Below are positions 17,741 to 26,715 of a stretch of DNA of 64,000 nt, one piece after another. The notes beneath the pieces were generated by a model. That model worked only from the letters and a program-made list of their open reading frames with translations, had not been told where the DNA came from and did no database searches. Positions within the stretch are counted from its first letter, which is position 1. Each line of letters opens with the position of its first letter. The DNA comes from an uncultured Cohaesibacter sp. (GTDB lineage: Bacteria; Pseudomonadota; Alphaproteobacteria; Rhizobiales; Cohaesibacteraceae): the NCBI RefSeq assembly GCF_963676485.1, contig NZ_OY781114.1, positions 868,001-932,000 of the forward strand. Reading direction: 5' to 3'. Made by a program: the position numbers and the translations under genes.

Positions 17741-18103
17741 CTATTCTTCTTGTTGCAACTGCGGAAAGCGATGATATCCGTCACTATTCATAGGTAGGGC
17801 ACGCTTATCACTCACAGCCTCTAGCGGCATGCTGTGATAGAGATGCGGGAACAGGGCTCCACCGCGTGATGGCTCCCATGTCACCGGGCCGGCGCTGCTC
17901 TCCAGCTTTTCGACAGAAACGGTAAGCAGCAGAAGATCATCAATGCCCTTGAAATGCTTGGCCGCGGTCTCTTCTACCTGATCCGCAGTCGAGAAATGAA
18001 TGAAGCCATCCGCCAGGTCAACGGGGGCCCCTTCAAAGACTCCCTTGGCGTTTGCCTCGTTCCATTGGGCTCTGGTAACCAGTTTGTAGATCAGTTTTGC
18101 CAT
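17741..18103 (-). CDS. DUF952 family protein
   Basis: A 120-residue protein beginning MAKLIYKLVTRAQWNEANA and containing DGFIHFSTADQVEETAAKHF and a late GALFPHLYHSMPLEAV block, the DUF952 pattern. The family is distantly related to tRNA 2'-phosphotransferase/ART folds; its activity is unproved. An upstream ATG at 18172 would add 23 unrelated-looking residues, so the start at 18103 is preferred. It heads the DUF952-pyrD-arsC operon, 17 bases before pyrD. Confidence 0.85.
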   Translation of the reverse strand: MAKLIYKLVTRAQWNEANAKGVFEGAPVDLADGFIHFSTADQVEETAAKHFKGIDDLLLLTVSVEKLESSAGPVTWEPSRGGALFPHLYHSMPLEAVSDKRALPMNSDGYHRFPQLQQEE

Positions 18104-18374
18104 AGGACATTTGCTCCGAGAAAGACCGTTCGCTCTCCTCGACATCGCCTTTGGGGCCCTTAATGCTGCCAAATGTCCAGAGCCGAACTCATCGGAGTTC
18201 TAATAGCAGCCGGTCGCCAAGGTTGAAAGTAGCAATATTCCTTCACGCGCAGCTGTGCGAAAAAGGCTTAACAGCAGTCTGCCTGAATATAGGATTGTCA
18301 ACAATAGACCCGGTGCCCTTGTGTAAAAAGACAACTATTGATTGTATTTTTTATTTTTCCCCCTATGGTTTAAT

Positions 18375-18387
18375 TCATTCAGAATGA
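18375..18387. promoter_or_regulatory. Palindrome before the LexA-like regulator gene
   Basis: TCATTC-A-GAATGA is a perfect inverted repeat 18 bases before the ATG at 18406, within an A+T-rich stretch (18330-18400). Position and symmetry suit an autoregulatory operator. The remainder of the 302-base gap 18104-18405 shows no other clear element. Confidence 0.4.
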
Positions 18388-18405
18388 GTTTATTGAGAAT
18401 CACCA

Positions 18406-19113
18406 ATGCTATCTCACAAACGCCTATGGCACGCCATAGATGCGCTAGCGGCCAGGGAGGGGGTCTCAACCTCCTCCCTGGCTCGTATGGCAGGGTTGGA
18501 TGCCAGTATCTTCAACCGCTCCAAGCGGTTCCAACCAAATGGGCGCCCCCGCTGGCCATCAACCGAGTCTATCGCCCGCATTCTGGATGCTACGCATTTG
18601 TCGGTAGAAGCCTTCTTCGTGCAATTGCTCTGTGAGAGACGCAGCGTTGTCTGGTCCTATCAAGACATCCTTGAGCAGAAGGCTGCAGGCGATATCCCCA
18701 CTCTCGGTCATACGGCTCTTGGTCAGCCCCGGCTAGGAGGGCTTGAAATAGACGCATTGAATGGCACCACCCCGCATCAAAGCCCAGATCCAGAGGCCAC
18801 GGCAGCGCTTATGCGAGAGGCCTTGTCGCCAGATGAGCGCGTTTTCCTGCTCCGAATAGAGGAAGACCGCTTCAAACCATTCTACAAGGAAGGGGTGACA
18901 CTTCTGCTGGGCCTATGCTGTCCACTTGTGGAGGGAGACCGTGTCATTTTCTTTTGCCCCAATGCCGAGAAGAGCGCTCCCATCGTGGGAGACATATCCA
19001 TCGATAGCAAAGGCGCATTCTCTTTAGTGCCTCTGAACCAAACCGAAACGGCGTTGCCTGTTACCGATGACAATAAGGTACATATCGCCAAGATCCTGTG
19101 GGCCAGCCAGTAA
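18406..19113 (+). CDS. HTH regulator with degenerate S24 (LexA/CI-type) peptidase domain
   Basis: A 235-residue protein: an N-terminal XRE-like helix-turn-helix (VSTSSLARMAGLDASIFNRSK, then GRPRWPSTESIARIL) and a C-terminal S24-like domain from about residue 140. The pattern matches a family found across Hyphomicrobiales. In the S24 domain the motif that normally reads D-S-M-x-P-T with the nucleophilic serine is here DRFKPF (residues 154-159), so serine is replaced by Arg155 and self-cleavage is not expected. It may be a non-cleavable repressor or sense a ligand in the fold. A palindrome just upstream may be its own operator. Confidence 0.8.
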   Translation: MLSHKRLWHAIDALAAREGVSTSSLARMAGLDASIFNRSKRFQPNGRPRWPSTESIARILDATHLSVEAFFVQLLCERRSVVWSYQDILEQKAAGDIPTLGHTALGQPRLGGLEIDALNGTTPHQSPDPEATAALMREALSPDERVFLLRIEEDRFKPFYKEGVTLLLGLCCPLVEGDRVIFFCPNAEKSAPIVGDISIDSKGAFSLVPLNQTETALPVTDDNKVHIAKILWASQ

Positions 19114-19283
19114 TCCCCAATAGGCTCGAACGCTGGGAACAAAGAAAAAGTCCTTATCAGAACTGCCGCCTTTAAATCTCATTTATTGAGGTTATATTCT
19201 CCCATGTCTGCGTTCTGGGCTCCTCCATGGCAGGCAAGGCAGAAAGCCGCGTAAAAACCAGCTTGTTGAGTATAATCAGGGTC

Positions 19284-20408
19284 ATGGGCAGAAAAAGGCG
19301 AACAATTGGCAAACCGGCGGACGATCACTATGCTGCCCGTCAACCGGCTCCCGAGCGCTCCTGGCTGGGTAAGCTTTTAGGCAATGTGATGCTGGTTGGT
19401 GCCGCTTTTGCACTAACGGCACTTGTCTTTTATCTCTTCTGGTACTGGCAAGGGGCTCCCTCCTCGCCGCAGGATGCCTATCTCTCCACGCAGGAACGCA
19501 AGAAGGCCGATGAGCAAAGCGCCGCCAAGAGAGCGCCCCGGAAATCCACACAGATCCCCAAGACAGAGCCAACAGACGAAGCCGCCTCAAATATGCAAGT
19601 GCTGCTGCAAGGCCCTGAGGCAGGTGATCTGGTTGCCCCTCCCAAGCGCAATGTGACGCCAGACTTTGCCCTTTCGCCCTATTATCAGGCAGCTCCCCTT
19701 GAGCGCGAACAGGGCATGCCCCTGCCCCCGGAACCCGAGCCGGAACCACTGCCAGAGATCTTCCGGCGTGTTGCGGTGCAAACGCCCACCAAGCTTACGC
19801 TAATGGTCAGCAAATATCGTGAGGTGGATATCAAGCTCGCCCATCTTCAAGCCCTTGATAGCACCAAGGATTGCTGGATGGCTGGCAGGGCTGCCAAATG
19901 CAACAAGCTGGGCGCCACCGCACTCAAGCGCTTCATCCGCGCCCGCGCCGTGCGCTGCGACTGGATCGGAGAAGACGGGGCAAGCAATGACGAGAAAGCC
20001 AAGGAAGGGTCGGATCGCGCAACCTGTTATCTTGGACCGGGCATCAACAAATTCAAGGCAGGTGAGACACCGGTCAATGTGACCGATCTGGCCAGCTATA
20101 TCGTGCGCCTTGGCTGGGCCAAGCCTGAAGAGGGCTATTATCAAGACGAGCTTTTTGAAGCCAAACAGGCAAAGCGCGGCCTTTTCGCCACCAAGGCCAC
20201 AGCGAGCAGCAGCGCTATCATAGCTCGGCAAAAGGAAGCTGAGGCGCTTTCCTCCTCGCTCAATGCGCAATCGCAGGATATCGGGCTGATTACCGCGCCA
20301 GATCTGCTTTCCGGAGCCAATGCCGGAGCGCTGTCCATCATGACGCCGCCAAGCGAGCCGGAAGTGGAAAAGGAGCTGCCGCTGCCACCCGGCTTTGAAA
20401 TGCGCTAA
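19284..20408 (+). CDS. Membrane-anchored SNase-like (thermonuclease-fold) protein
   Basis: About 374 residues from the ATG at 19284, which has an AGGG ribosome binding site; ATG at 19227 would add 19 residues. A membrane helix (VMLVGAAFALTALVFYLFWYW) follows a basic N-terminus, then a Pro/Glu-rich linker, then an SNase-like region with CWMAGRAAKCNKLGATALKRFIRARAVRCDW and a late VNVTDLASYIVRLGWAKP and AKQAKRGLF. The spacing is of the thermonuclease family, but the catalytic Arg/Glu/Arg set is not clearly retained, so nuclease activity is doubtful. It faces the periplasm by topology. No operon partner; convergent with the exported hydrolase gene. Confidence 0.65.
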   Translation: MGRKRRTIGKPADDHYAARQPAPERSWLGKLLGNVMLVGAAFALTALVFYLFWYWQGAPSSPQDAYLSTQERKKADEQSAAKRAPRKSTQIPKTEPTDEAASNMQVLLQGPEAGDLVAPPKRNVTPDFALSPYYQAAPLEREQGMPLPPEPEPEPLPEIFRRVAVQTPTKLTLMVSKYREVDIKLAHLQALDSTKDCWMAGRAAKCNKLGATALKRFIRARAVRCDWIGEDGASNDEKAKEGSDRATCYLGPGINKFKAGETPVNVTDLASYIVRLGWAKPEEGYYQDELFEAKQAKRGLFATKATASSSAIIARQKEAEALSSSLNAQSQDIGLITAPDLLSGANAGALSIMTPPSEPEVEKELPLPPGFEMR

Positions 20409-20452
20409 CACAGCAATCCTGACATTTGCCAGCTGCGAGGATAACCAACGCT

Positions 20453-21928
20453 CTATTTTTGGGCCTGTTGCGGGGTCAGCAGGAATGAAAGCTCCGCATG
20501 TTGTGCACACGCAGTATCCAGCTTTTCCGGCTCGGAGCCTTCAAGGAACGCACCGGCCAGTTTCCGTGCACAAGGGTTGACGCTGAGCACGTCATGGCCG
20601 GCAAATGGCAGCGTCACCCACGAAGCATTGGTAAAGAAGGGCAAGCTTTCAGCGACGGCATCGGGATAAACGATGGTGTCATACTCTCCGTTCAGAATGA
20701 GCGTCGGGCGCGCCGTTTTGCTCGCCTTGTCCCACCCTTGCGCGAGCTTTACCGTATGGGATGTTACCTGCCGGATGCGATCACAGGCCTTGCGGTAAAA
20801 GCGCATGGTCAGAGGTTGCTGCAAATCGAGCTCCGATTGATCAGCAAGCGGTGCAATCTCTTCGGCGCAGGCTACAGCGAAATGCATGAGCAGGCTGATC
20901 CGCTTCATGGATTGCGGTAAAGGATCTGGCGGGGTCCAGATGGCGTCATCGGCCAAAGCCTTGTCCACGCTTATAACCGTGGCGGCGATATCGGCAGGCA
21001 CAAGCTGAGCCTTGCTGCGCGCCAATAGGGCGTTGAGCCTGCTCTGGTAGAAATAGGGCTGCGCTTCTGCAGGATAGGCTTCATCTTCGGGCAGCTTCAC
21101 CTTGCGCATGGCAAAGGGAAGACGCTGATAATCCCAATAGAGATCGGGGAAGGCATCGCGACAGGCTTCATCTTCGTTGCAGGCGTCGATGAGTTCGTCT
21201 GTTTTCTCGTTCGGCTGCCAGTCAAACAAGCGGGTTGCCAGAAATAGCGGCCCGTTGAAAAGAATACGATCGATGCCCTCATTGTCGCGACGTACCAGCC
21301 CTTGAGCCACCCGCGCTCCGTAAGAGCTTGCTATGATTGCCCATTTGTCAATCTTGAGGGCATAGCGCAGGGCACGATAATCCTCGACAGCAAAGGCTGT
21401 GCGATAATCGGAAAGTCGCAGTCCGGCTGCATCTGCCGCTTTGACGCAGGCGACAAGCGCATCGACTTCAATCGCTTCCCCTTCGCCAAGCGCTTCCGGA
21501 CACTGCATATTCTCAGCCAACGGCCCTGTGCCGCGCTGATCCATGAGAATGATCTCGCGCTGCTGGCGCAGATAGGCAAGATTCTTGACGATCTTTTTCT
21601 GAAGAGTGATGGTCGATTGCCCAGGCCCGCCAGCCAGAATGAGCAGCGGCGGCTTGCTCGCTTCCGGCCCCAGCGGCGCAAAGCGCATAACCGGCAATTC
21701 CATTGGGCGATTGGAAATATCATTCCAATCAGAAGGCACATGAAAGAGGAAGCAGACCACATCCTCTCCCTCGGCAGCCCCGGCCGGACAATCAATGGGT
21801 TCAAGCGGGACATGGCTGTCTTCAGCCCGTGCATCAGGCATGATTGCCAACAGGGCCAGAGCAGCGAGAGCCGCTAAAAGAAAAACCGGCAGAAGAAGGC
21901 GTGTCTGTCTCTTGCTGCCGGTTTTCAT
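20453..21928 (-). CDS. Exported alpha/beta hydrolase (proline iminopeptidase / TAP-like)
   Basis: A 491-residue secreted serine hydrolase. A signal peptide (RLLLPVFLLAALAALALLAI, cleaved near DARAEDS) is followed by an alpha/beta fold with the oxyanion segment LILAGGPGQST, DQRGTGPL, nucleophile Ser in IIASSYGARVAQG, and late LILNGEYDTIV and FAGHDVL carrying the Asp and His. This is the tripeptidyl/prolyl aminopeptidase branch (S33). The start at 21928 is chosen because AGGAGC lies about 8 bases before it; an upstream ATG at 21958 lacks one. Four or more cysteines suggest periplasmic disulfides. Substrate unknown. Confidence 0.87.
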   Translation of the reverse strand: MKTGSKRQTRLLLPVFLLAALAALALLAIMPDARAEDSHVPLEPIDCPAGAAEGEDVVCFLFHVPSDWNDISNRPMELPVMRFAPLGPEASKPPLLILAGGPGQSTITLQKKIVKNLAYLRQQREIILMDQRGTGPLAENMQCPEALGEGEAIEVDALVACVKAADAAGLRLSDYRTAFAVEDYRALRYALKIDKWAIIASSYGARVAQGLVRRDNEGIDRILFNGPLFLATRLFDWQPNEKTDELIDACNEDEACRDAFPDLYWDYQRLPFAMRKVKLPEDEAYPAEAQPYFYQSRLNALLARSKAQLVPADIAATVISVDKALADDAIWTPPDPLPQSMKRISLLMHFAVACAEEIAPLADQSELDLQQPLTMRFYRKACDRIRQVTSHTVKLAQGWDKASKTARPTLILNGEYDTIVYPDAVAESLPFFTNASWVTLPFAGHDVLSVNPCARKLAGAFLEGSEPEKLDTACAQHAELSFLLTPQQAQK

Positions 21929-21963
21929 ATATTTCGCTCCTAGTGGCGGTTCATGCAATCAGA

Positions 21964-23586
21964 CTAAGCGCTCAGCAATTCGCCCTTCAAGCCTTTTTCG
22001 ATCAGTGCGATGGTATTCTCAACCCCGTAAAGCGCAATGAAGGAGCCAAAGCGCGGGCCCTGATCCTGCCCCAGCAGGACCTGATAGAGCGCCTTGAACC
22101 AATCCCGCAGATTGCCGAACTCGTAGGCATTGCCAACCGCGAAGACCTCCGTTTGCAGCTCTTCGGCGTCGGTCACATCCGTCATGCCAGCAAGGCGGGT
22201 TGCCAGATCCTGCATGGCGGTCGCTTCCATCTCGGTCGCTGCGCGGAACACCTTCTTGGGTTTGACAAAATCTTCGAAATAGCGGATCGCATAACCGACC
22301 AGTTCGTCAAGCTTTGGATGGGTTTCAGCGCTGGCACCGGGTACATAGCGAGAAATGAAGCCCCAGAGGACATCTTTATCCTGCGCGTTGGCGGCGCTCA
22401 CCAGATTGAGCAGCAGTGCAAAACTGATGGGCATATTGACCTTTGGCGGATTGCCAGAGTGAATATGCCATGTCGGGTTGTTCAGCTGCTTGGTCAGATC
22501 TTCCTTCTCGATGTTGCCAAGGAAGGTGAAATATTCGTCCACTGCCTTCGGGATCACGTCGAAATAGAGCTTCTTGGCCGTTTTGGGCTTCTGATACATG
22601 TAGAGCGACAGGCTTTCCGGCGAGGCATAGGTCAGCCATTCCTCGATGGTGAGGCCGTTGCCTTTGGACTTGGAAATCTTGGCGCCCTGATCATCAAGGA
22701 AGAGCTCGTAAGACAGGCTTTCCGGCTGTGGTTTGCCAAGAGCACGACAGATCTTGGTGGAGAGCTTGACGCTGTCGATCAGATCCTTGCCGCTCATTTC
22801 ATAGGCCACATCAAGGGCTGCCCAGCGCATGGCCCAGTCGGCCTTCCACTGACATTTGACGGCGCCGCCGGTGACAGGCACTTCCATCTTTTCATTGGTT
22901 TCAGGGTCCATATAGACCACTGTGCCCTTGGAGACATTCCGATCAATCATCGGCACCTGCAACACCTTTCCGGTGCGCGGGCAAACCGGCAGGAAGGGCG
23001 AATAGGTTGCCTGACGTTCCTTGCCCAGTGTCGGCAGGATGATGTCCATGACCTTGTCATAGACTTCCAGCATTTTCAGAAGGGTCTCGTCAAACCGGCC
23101 CGAGGTGTAATAGTCGGTCGAGGAAACAAATTCATAGTCGAAGTCGAACTGGTCCAGAAAGGCGCATAGACGCGCATTGTTATGCTGGGCGAAGCCTTCG
23201 TGGATGCCGAACGGATCAGGCACCTTGGTCAGCGGCAAGCCAAGATGCGCCGCCAGCATTTCCTGATTGGGCAGGTTGGTCGGCACCTTGCGGAAGCCGT
23301 CCATGTCATCGGAGAAGCACAACAGGCGAGTCTTCACTTCATCCCTTGTCAGGGCGCGAAAGGCCGTGCGCACCATGGATGTGCGGGCCACTTCACCGAA
23401 GGTACCGATATGCGGCAGGCCCGAGGGGCCATAGCCGGTTTCAAACAGCACCTCATCGGGCATGCCGGATTTCTGATACCGTTTGACCAGCTTTCGCGCC
23501 TCTTCAAACGGCCAGGCCTTGGACGTTGCAGCTGCTTCGACGAGGTCATCGGAGAGCGCGAGCGAAAGGGCGGTTTGCGAAGTCAT
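21964..23586 (-). CDS. lysS: Lysyl-tRNA synthetase, class I
   Basis: A 540-residue class I (archaeal-type) lysyl-tRNA synthetase, the form normal in alphaproteobacteria in place of class II LysS. It charges tRNA-Lys with lysine using ATP. The HIGH-type motif is [17 protein letters not shown] and the KMSKS-type motif is [11 protein letters not shown]; the family block [16 protein letters not shown] lies between. The start MTSQTALSL at 23586 is preferred over a 38-residue extension to 23700 that has no family character. The upstream leader contains a strong hairpin. Confidence 0.95.
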   Translation of the reverse strand: MTSQTALSLALSDDLVEAAATSKAWPFEEARKLVKRYQKSGMPDEVLFETGYGPSGLPHIGTFGEVARTSMVRTAFRALTRDEVKTRLLCFSDDMDGFRKVPTNLPNQEMLAAHLGLPLTKVPDPFGIHEGFAQHNNARLCAFLDQFDFDYEFVSSTDYYTSGRFDETLLKMLEVYDKVMDIILPTLGKERQATYSPFLPVCPRTGKVLQVPMIDRNVSKGTVVYMDPETNEKMEVPVTGGAVKCQWKADWAMRWAALDVAYEMSGKDLIDSVKLSTKICRALGKPQPESLSYELFLDDQGAKISKSKGNGLTIEEWLTYASPESLSLYMYQKPKTAKKLYFDVIPKAVDEYFTFLGNIEKEDLTKQLNNPTWHIHSGNPPKVNMPISFALLLNLVSAANAQDKDVLWGFISRYVPGASAETHPKLDELVGYAIRYFEDFVKPKKVFRAATEMEATAMQDLATRLAGMTDVTDAEELQTEVFAVGNAYEFGNLRDWFKALYQVLLGQDQGPRFGSFIALYGVENTIALIEKGLKGELLSA

Positions 23587-23979
23587 AGTCAGATTCCTTG
23601 AGTGTCCTTGATAATCAGGCAGCAGGCCATCAACGGCCAGCTTTTTGCCAGATCCCAGAATGGCAGCATATCGCATGCATACCGGATGAAGTTGCGACAA
23701 TAAACAGCTGACGGCCCACCGTCCGGGCAGGCCGTCAGCGCTGTTCTAGCTGATAGACAAGCCCAAGAAAAGGGACTTTTTAGCCTCGCTCCCAGCCATT
23801 GGCTATGGAGGCCGCAATTGGCGGGGGTGATAGCCGGCAAGAGATCGCTGCCCACAAGAAAGGCCCGCACCAAAGCTTGATCCGAACGCCTTTGATGCAT
23901 AAGTTCAAAAAGAGTTGATGAAAAGACAGGCAACTGTGCCCTTTTGCGCGACTTTTGCGCCCGAAACAGGAAAAGAAGA
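23587..23979. other. lysS/terB divergent intergenic region with 10-bp-stem hairpin
   Basis: This 393-base gene-free stretch holds a perfect inverted repeat GCTGACGGCC (23707-23716) / GGCCGTCAGC (23730-23739) with a 13-base loop; the outer bases AACA/TGTT extend it to 23703-23745. It lies 120-150 bases upstream of lysS on the minus strand. No T-run follows on either strand, so it is not a plain terminator; it could be a leader structure or a small RNA. Confidence 0.45.
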
Positions 23980-24390
23980 ATGACCAAGATCGTCTCGCCT
24001 GAAGAAGCCCTGATCTATGTGATGGTGTCCACATCTGCTGCGGACCGGACCATGACGGACTCAGAACTCATGAAAATCGGAGAAGAAGTGCAAACCCTGC
24101 CGGTTTTCTCGGATTTCGACCATGAACGCCTCGTTACGGTGTCTCGCGATTGCTCGGACCTGCTTGCTGAAGGCGGTGTTGATCTCGTTCTCAAGGTCGT
24201 CCATGCCAGCTTGCCGATCAAACTGCGCGAGACAGCCTATGCGCTGGCCATCGAAGTGGCTGCTGCGGATTTGCGGGTGGAACAGGATGAATTGCAGTTT
24301 CTGCTGCTGCTGCGCGATGAACTGGAATTGGACCGGCTGCATGTCGGCGCTATCGAACATAGTGCCCGCGTTCGCTACCGCCGCATATAG
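23980..24390 (+). CDS. TerB-family (tellurite-resistance-like) protein
   Basis: A 136-residue all-helical cytoplasmic protein starting MTKIVSPEEALIYVMV after an AGGAAAAGAAG ribosome binding site; a start 12 codons upstream is less likely. Two TerB-like repeats carry the acidic metal-binding pattern (ADRTMTDSELMKIGEEV and AADLRVEQDELQFLLLLRDELELD). TerB-like proteins bind Ca2+ or similar ions; most stand-alone members have no proved link to tellurite. Here it stands alone with no ter genes nearby, so a resistance role should not be assumed. Confidence 0.82.
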   Translation: MTKIVSPEEALIYVMVSTSAADRTMTDSELMKIGEEVQTLPVFSDFDHERLVTVSRDCSDLLAEGGVDLVLKVVHASLPIKLRETAYALAIEVAAADLRVEQDELQFLLLLRDELELDRLHVGAIEHSARVRYRRI

Positions 24391-24840
24391 TGGCTCATGC
24401 AAATACCCCCATCACGCAGCGCGAGATAGACTCACGATGCAAGAGCGGCGTGATGGTTCCTGATTGATTGGCTCACGCATTCGGGAACCGTATATGTTCG
24501 GCCACTGGCAATGAAAGCACACATAGAGGGTGCCCGGTTGGATATACCGCTTGATGTGTCCGCGATGCATCAAGCCGCTATTTGTTTGAATTAAGTCTGA
24601 ATAACCATGCTTCTTTGGCACTACCTTTGTTCATCTGGTGCCATTTTGTCTGGCATGTCATCTATTTGTTGCAAGTTTGATCAATTCAATCAGCCTTGAT
24701 GATGACAGATTTGTTCGTTCTATGAATGGCCTCCGGCCAATATGAGAAACGGCAAGCACGATATAGCAAGGCATGGCCCTCTGGGGGCAAAGCCTGTTTG
24801 GCGCGCAGAAGCGCCCGGCATATCAAGGGGGATATGAGCT
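24391..24840. other. 450-base gene-free stretch
   Basis: Between the TerB-like gene and the acyltransferase gene I see no convincing gene, tRNA, terminator or repeat. A minus-strand frame of 69 codons (24412-24621) has no ribosome binding site and no recognisable domain. The stretch is moderately A+T-rich in the middle and presumably holds the acyltransferase promoter. Confidence 0.4.
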
Positions 24841-25803
24841 ATGGGGGAAACTCTGACACGGAAGTCCATGCGCGTCATATATGATAGGGTGAGCAAGGCT
24901 CAGTCTTCTCTCGCCGATCGCCAGACCCGTCGCCAAATGGAACGCACCGCCCATATCACAGATGATGTCCGGGAACTGGTGGACTGGTATATTGAAGTCC
25001 GCGCCCGCCATCTGGTAACGGGCCGCTTCGGGAAGGCCTATGCGCCGCTGATCCGCAAGGCGGTGCGCTATGACAATCTCTGCCGCCTGGTTTCTGGCTG
25101 GCGCTACAATGAATCCGGCTATGAAATGGCCGAAGCCATGCTGGCTCTGATGCAACCACGCGTGACAACGACCGGACTTGAAAAACTGCCCCAAGAGGGG
25201 GGATGTCTGGTCGCCACCAACCATCCCACCGGTCTGCCCGATGGTCTGGCACTGTTTGATCAGGTGCGCCATGTAAGGCAGGATCTGGCGCTGTTCGTCT
25301 TTGCCGATCTGCTCTCGATCAATCCCAACGCCGCCGATCTGATGATCCCCGTTGAATGGCGCCCCAATCTGCGCGACCGCTCGGCCATGCGCCGCACCAT
25401 GTCGATTGCGGCCCAAGCCTTCCGCAATGATCGCTGCGTGGGCATTTTCCCCTCGGGTCGCCTTTCCTATTGGAACGGTGTCGGCCTCAAGGAGCGGCCA
25501 TGGAATTCAAGCTTCCTGCGCATGGCCAAGAAACACAAGATTCCCATCATTCCGGGCCATATAAAGGCACGCAATTCTCTCACCTTCTATGCACTCAGCC
25601 AGATCTCTACCGAATTGCGGGATATCCAATCCATCCGCGAGCTGCAGAATAAATATGGCGCCAAGTTCCACATCACCTTCGGTGAGCCCATTGATCCGGA
25701 CAGCCTGCTGGGCGATCAGGATGAGATGGCAACCAAAATGCAAGCTTATGTAGAGCGCGTTCTGCCCAAGAATCCCGATGAGGCCTTCGATCCGAAGGCC
25801 TGA
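24841..25803 (+). CDS. Lysophospholipid acyltransferase family protein (PlsC-like)
   Basis: A 320-residue acyltransferase. The catalytic motif region is VATNHPTGLPDGLALFD (a variant of HX4D with the usual proline) and the second family motif is GIFPSGRLSYW; conserved WNSSFLRMAKKHKIPIIPGHI follows. Such enzymes transfer acyl groups to lysophospholipids or ornithine-type lipids at the inner membrane. There is no membrane helix; the N-terminal 100 residues are helical and basic. The ATG is preceded by a G-rich ribosome binding site. Its exact lipid substrate is not evident. A hairpin with a short T-run follows the gene. Confidence 0.85.
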   Translation: MGETLTRKSMRVIYDRVSKAQSSLADRQTRRQMERTAHITDDVRELVDWYIEVRARHLVTGRFGKAYAPLIRKAVRYDNLCRLVSGWRYNESGYEMAEAMLALMQPRVTTTGLEKLPQEGGCLVATNHPTGLPDGLALFDQVRHVRQDLALFVFADLLSINPNAADLMIPVEWRPNLRDRSAMRRTMSIAAQAFRNDRCVGIFPSGRLSYWNGVGLKERPWNSSFLRMAKKHKIPIIPGHIKARNSLTFYALSQISTELRDIQSIRELQNKYGAKFHITFGEPIDPDSLLGDQDEMATKMQAYVERVLPKNPDEAFDPKA

Positions 25804-25826
25804 TGCGAAAGCCCCTATTGATCCTC

Positions 25827-25850
25827 CGGCCTATCGGCAGGCCGATTTTC
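25827..25850 (+). terminator. Intrinsic terminator-like hairpin after acyltransferase gene
   Basis: CGGCC (25827-25831), 8-base loop, GGCCG (25840-25844), then ATTTTC. The stem is short (5 bp) and the T-run only four bases, so a weak terminator. Confidence 0.5.
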
Positions 25851-25960
25851 GCGCCCCTCATCCACATCTACAGCCACGGGATGACCAGTCCCCTTGCATA
25901 TTGGCACAAGCGGATTTAGCAACAGACAACCCCTTTTGATTGCGAAAAGACGATTCCCGC

Positions 25961-26596
25961 ATGGCCAAGCTCTATTTCACCTATTCGGCAATGAATGCAG
26001 GCAAGTCGACCTTGCTGCTGCAAGCTTCCTATAACTATGCCGAACGAGGTATGCGAACCCTGCTCTACACCGCAGCACTCGACAATCGCACCAAGGTGGG
26101 GGAGATTTCATCCCGCATCGGGCTTGGTGCCGAGGCCTTCATATTCGCGCCGGAGACGGACCTGTTCGAGCATATCTCCAAGCAATTCAACGTGGAAACG
26201 GATGAGAAGAAGCCAGACTGCATCTTTTTCGATGAGGCGCAGTTCCTATCAGAAGATCAGGTGTGGCAGCTCTGCAGAGTGGCGGACATTCTGCACATTC
26301 CCGTCATGTGCTACGGCCTCAGGACTGATTTTCAGGGCAACCTGTTCCCCGGTTCAAAATGCCTTTTGGCATGGGCCGATGAATTGCGTGAGGCGCGCAC
26401 CATCTGCTGGTGCGGACGCAAGGCCTCCATGGTGGTGCGTATCGACCATGACGGCAAAATCATTGATGAAGGCGATCAAGTGGTAATCGGCGGCGAGGAA
26501 AGCTATGTTTCCCTTTGTCGCAAACATTGGGCCGAAAAGGATCTGGGGGATGCCGACCGCTCCGATCCACAGGGAGATCTGCCATTTGACGCATAA
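25961..26596 (+). CDS. tdk: Thymidine kinase
   Basis: A 211-residue type II thymidine kinase, which phosphorylates thymidine to dTMP in salvage. The P-loop is [14 protein letters not shown], the Walker B region is [18 protein letters not shown] with the catalytic Glu, the lasso region has [15 protein letters not shown], and zinc-binding cysteines are visible in ICWCGRKA and SLCRKHW. The start MAKLYFTYS at 25961 is preferred to a TTG seven codons earlier. A terminator hairpin follows. Complete and normal in length. Confidence 0.96.
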   Translation: MAKLYFTYSAMNAGKSTLLLQASYNYAERGMRTLLYTAALDNRTKVGEISSRIGLGAEAFIFAPETDLFEHISKQFNVETDEKKPDCIFFDEAQFLSEDQVWQLCRVADILHIPVMCYGLRTDFQGNLFPGSKCLLAWADELREARTICWCGRKASMVVRIDHDGKIIDEGDQVVIGGEESYVSLCRKHWAEKDLGDADRSDPQGDLPFDA

Positions 26597-26654
26597 GGCC
26601 ATGCTGTTGCCACAGGCCGGTTGTATAGGCACGCTGATACGTTCTCTTATAGGA

Positions 26655-26704
26655 AAAAAGGCCGCGGGGATTCGGCTGACCTTGCCGAGAACGGCCCTTT
26701 TCAG
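26655..26704 (+). terminator. Terminator-like hairpin after tdk
   Basis: AAAAAGGCCG at 26655-26664 pairs with CGGCC-C-TTTT (26692-26701), with an inner TCGGC/GCCGA stem; flanking A- and T-runs. It separates tdk from the DUF930 gene, whose ATG is 15 bases downstream. Confidence 0.65.
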
Positions 26705-26715
26705 CGAGCCGGACC

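Noticed and set aside
21844-23169. 441-codon plus-strand frame opposite lysS
   Set aside because: Antisense to a complete lysyl-tRNA synthetase; no domain and no start signal.
23703-23745. T-box riboswitch for lysS
   Set aside because: T-boxes are a Gram-positive feature, and no specifier loop or T-box sequence is seen; only a hairpin can be claimed.
23980-24390. Tellurite resistance locus
   Set aside because: Only a lone TerB-like protein; no terZACDE genes. The name does not justify the phenotype.
24412-24621. 69-codon minus-strand frame in the TerB-acyltransferase gap
   Set aside because: No ribosome binding site, no domain and no neighbour logic; likely chance.
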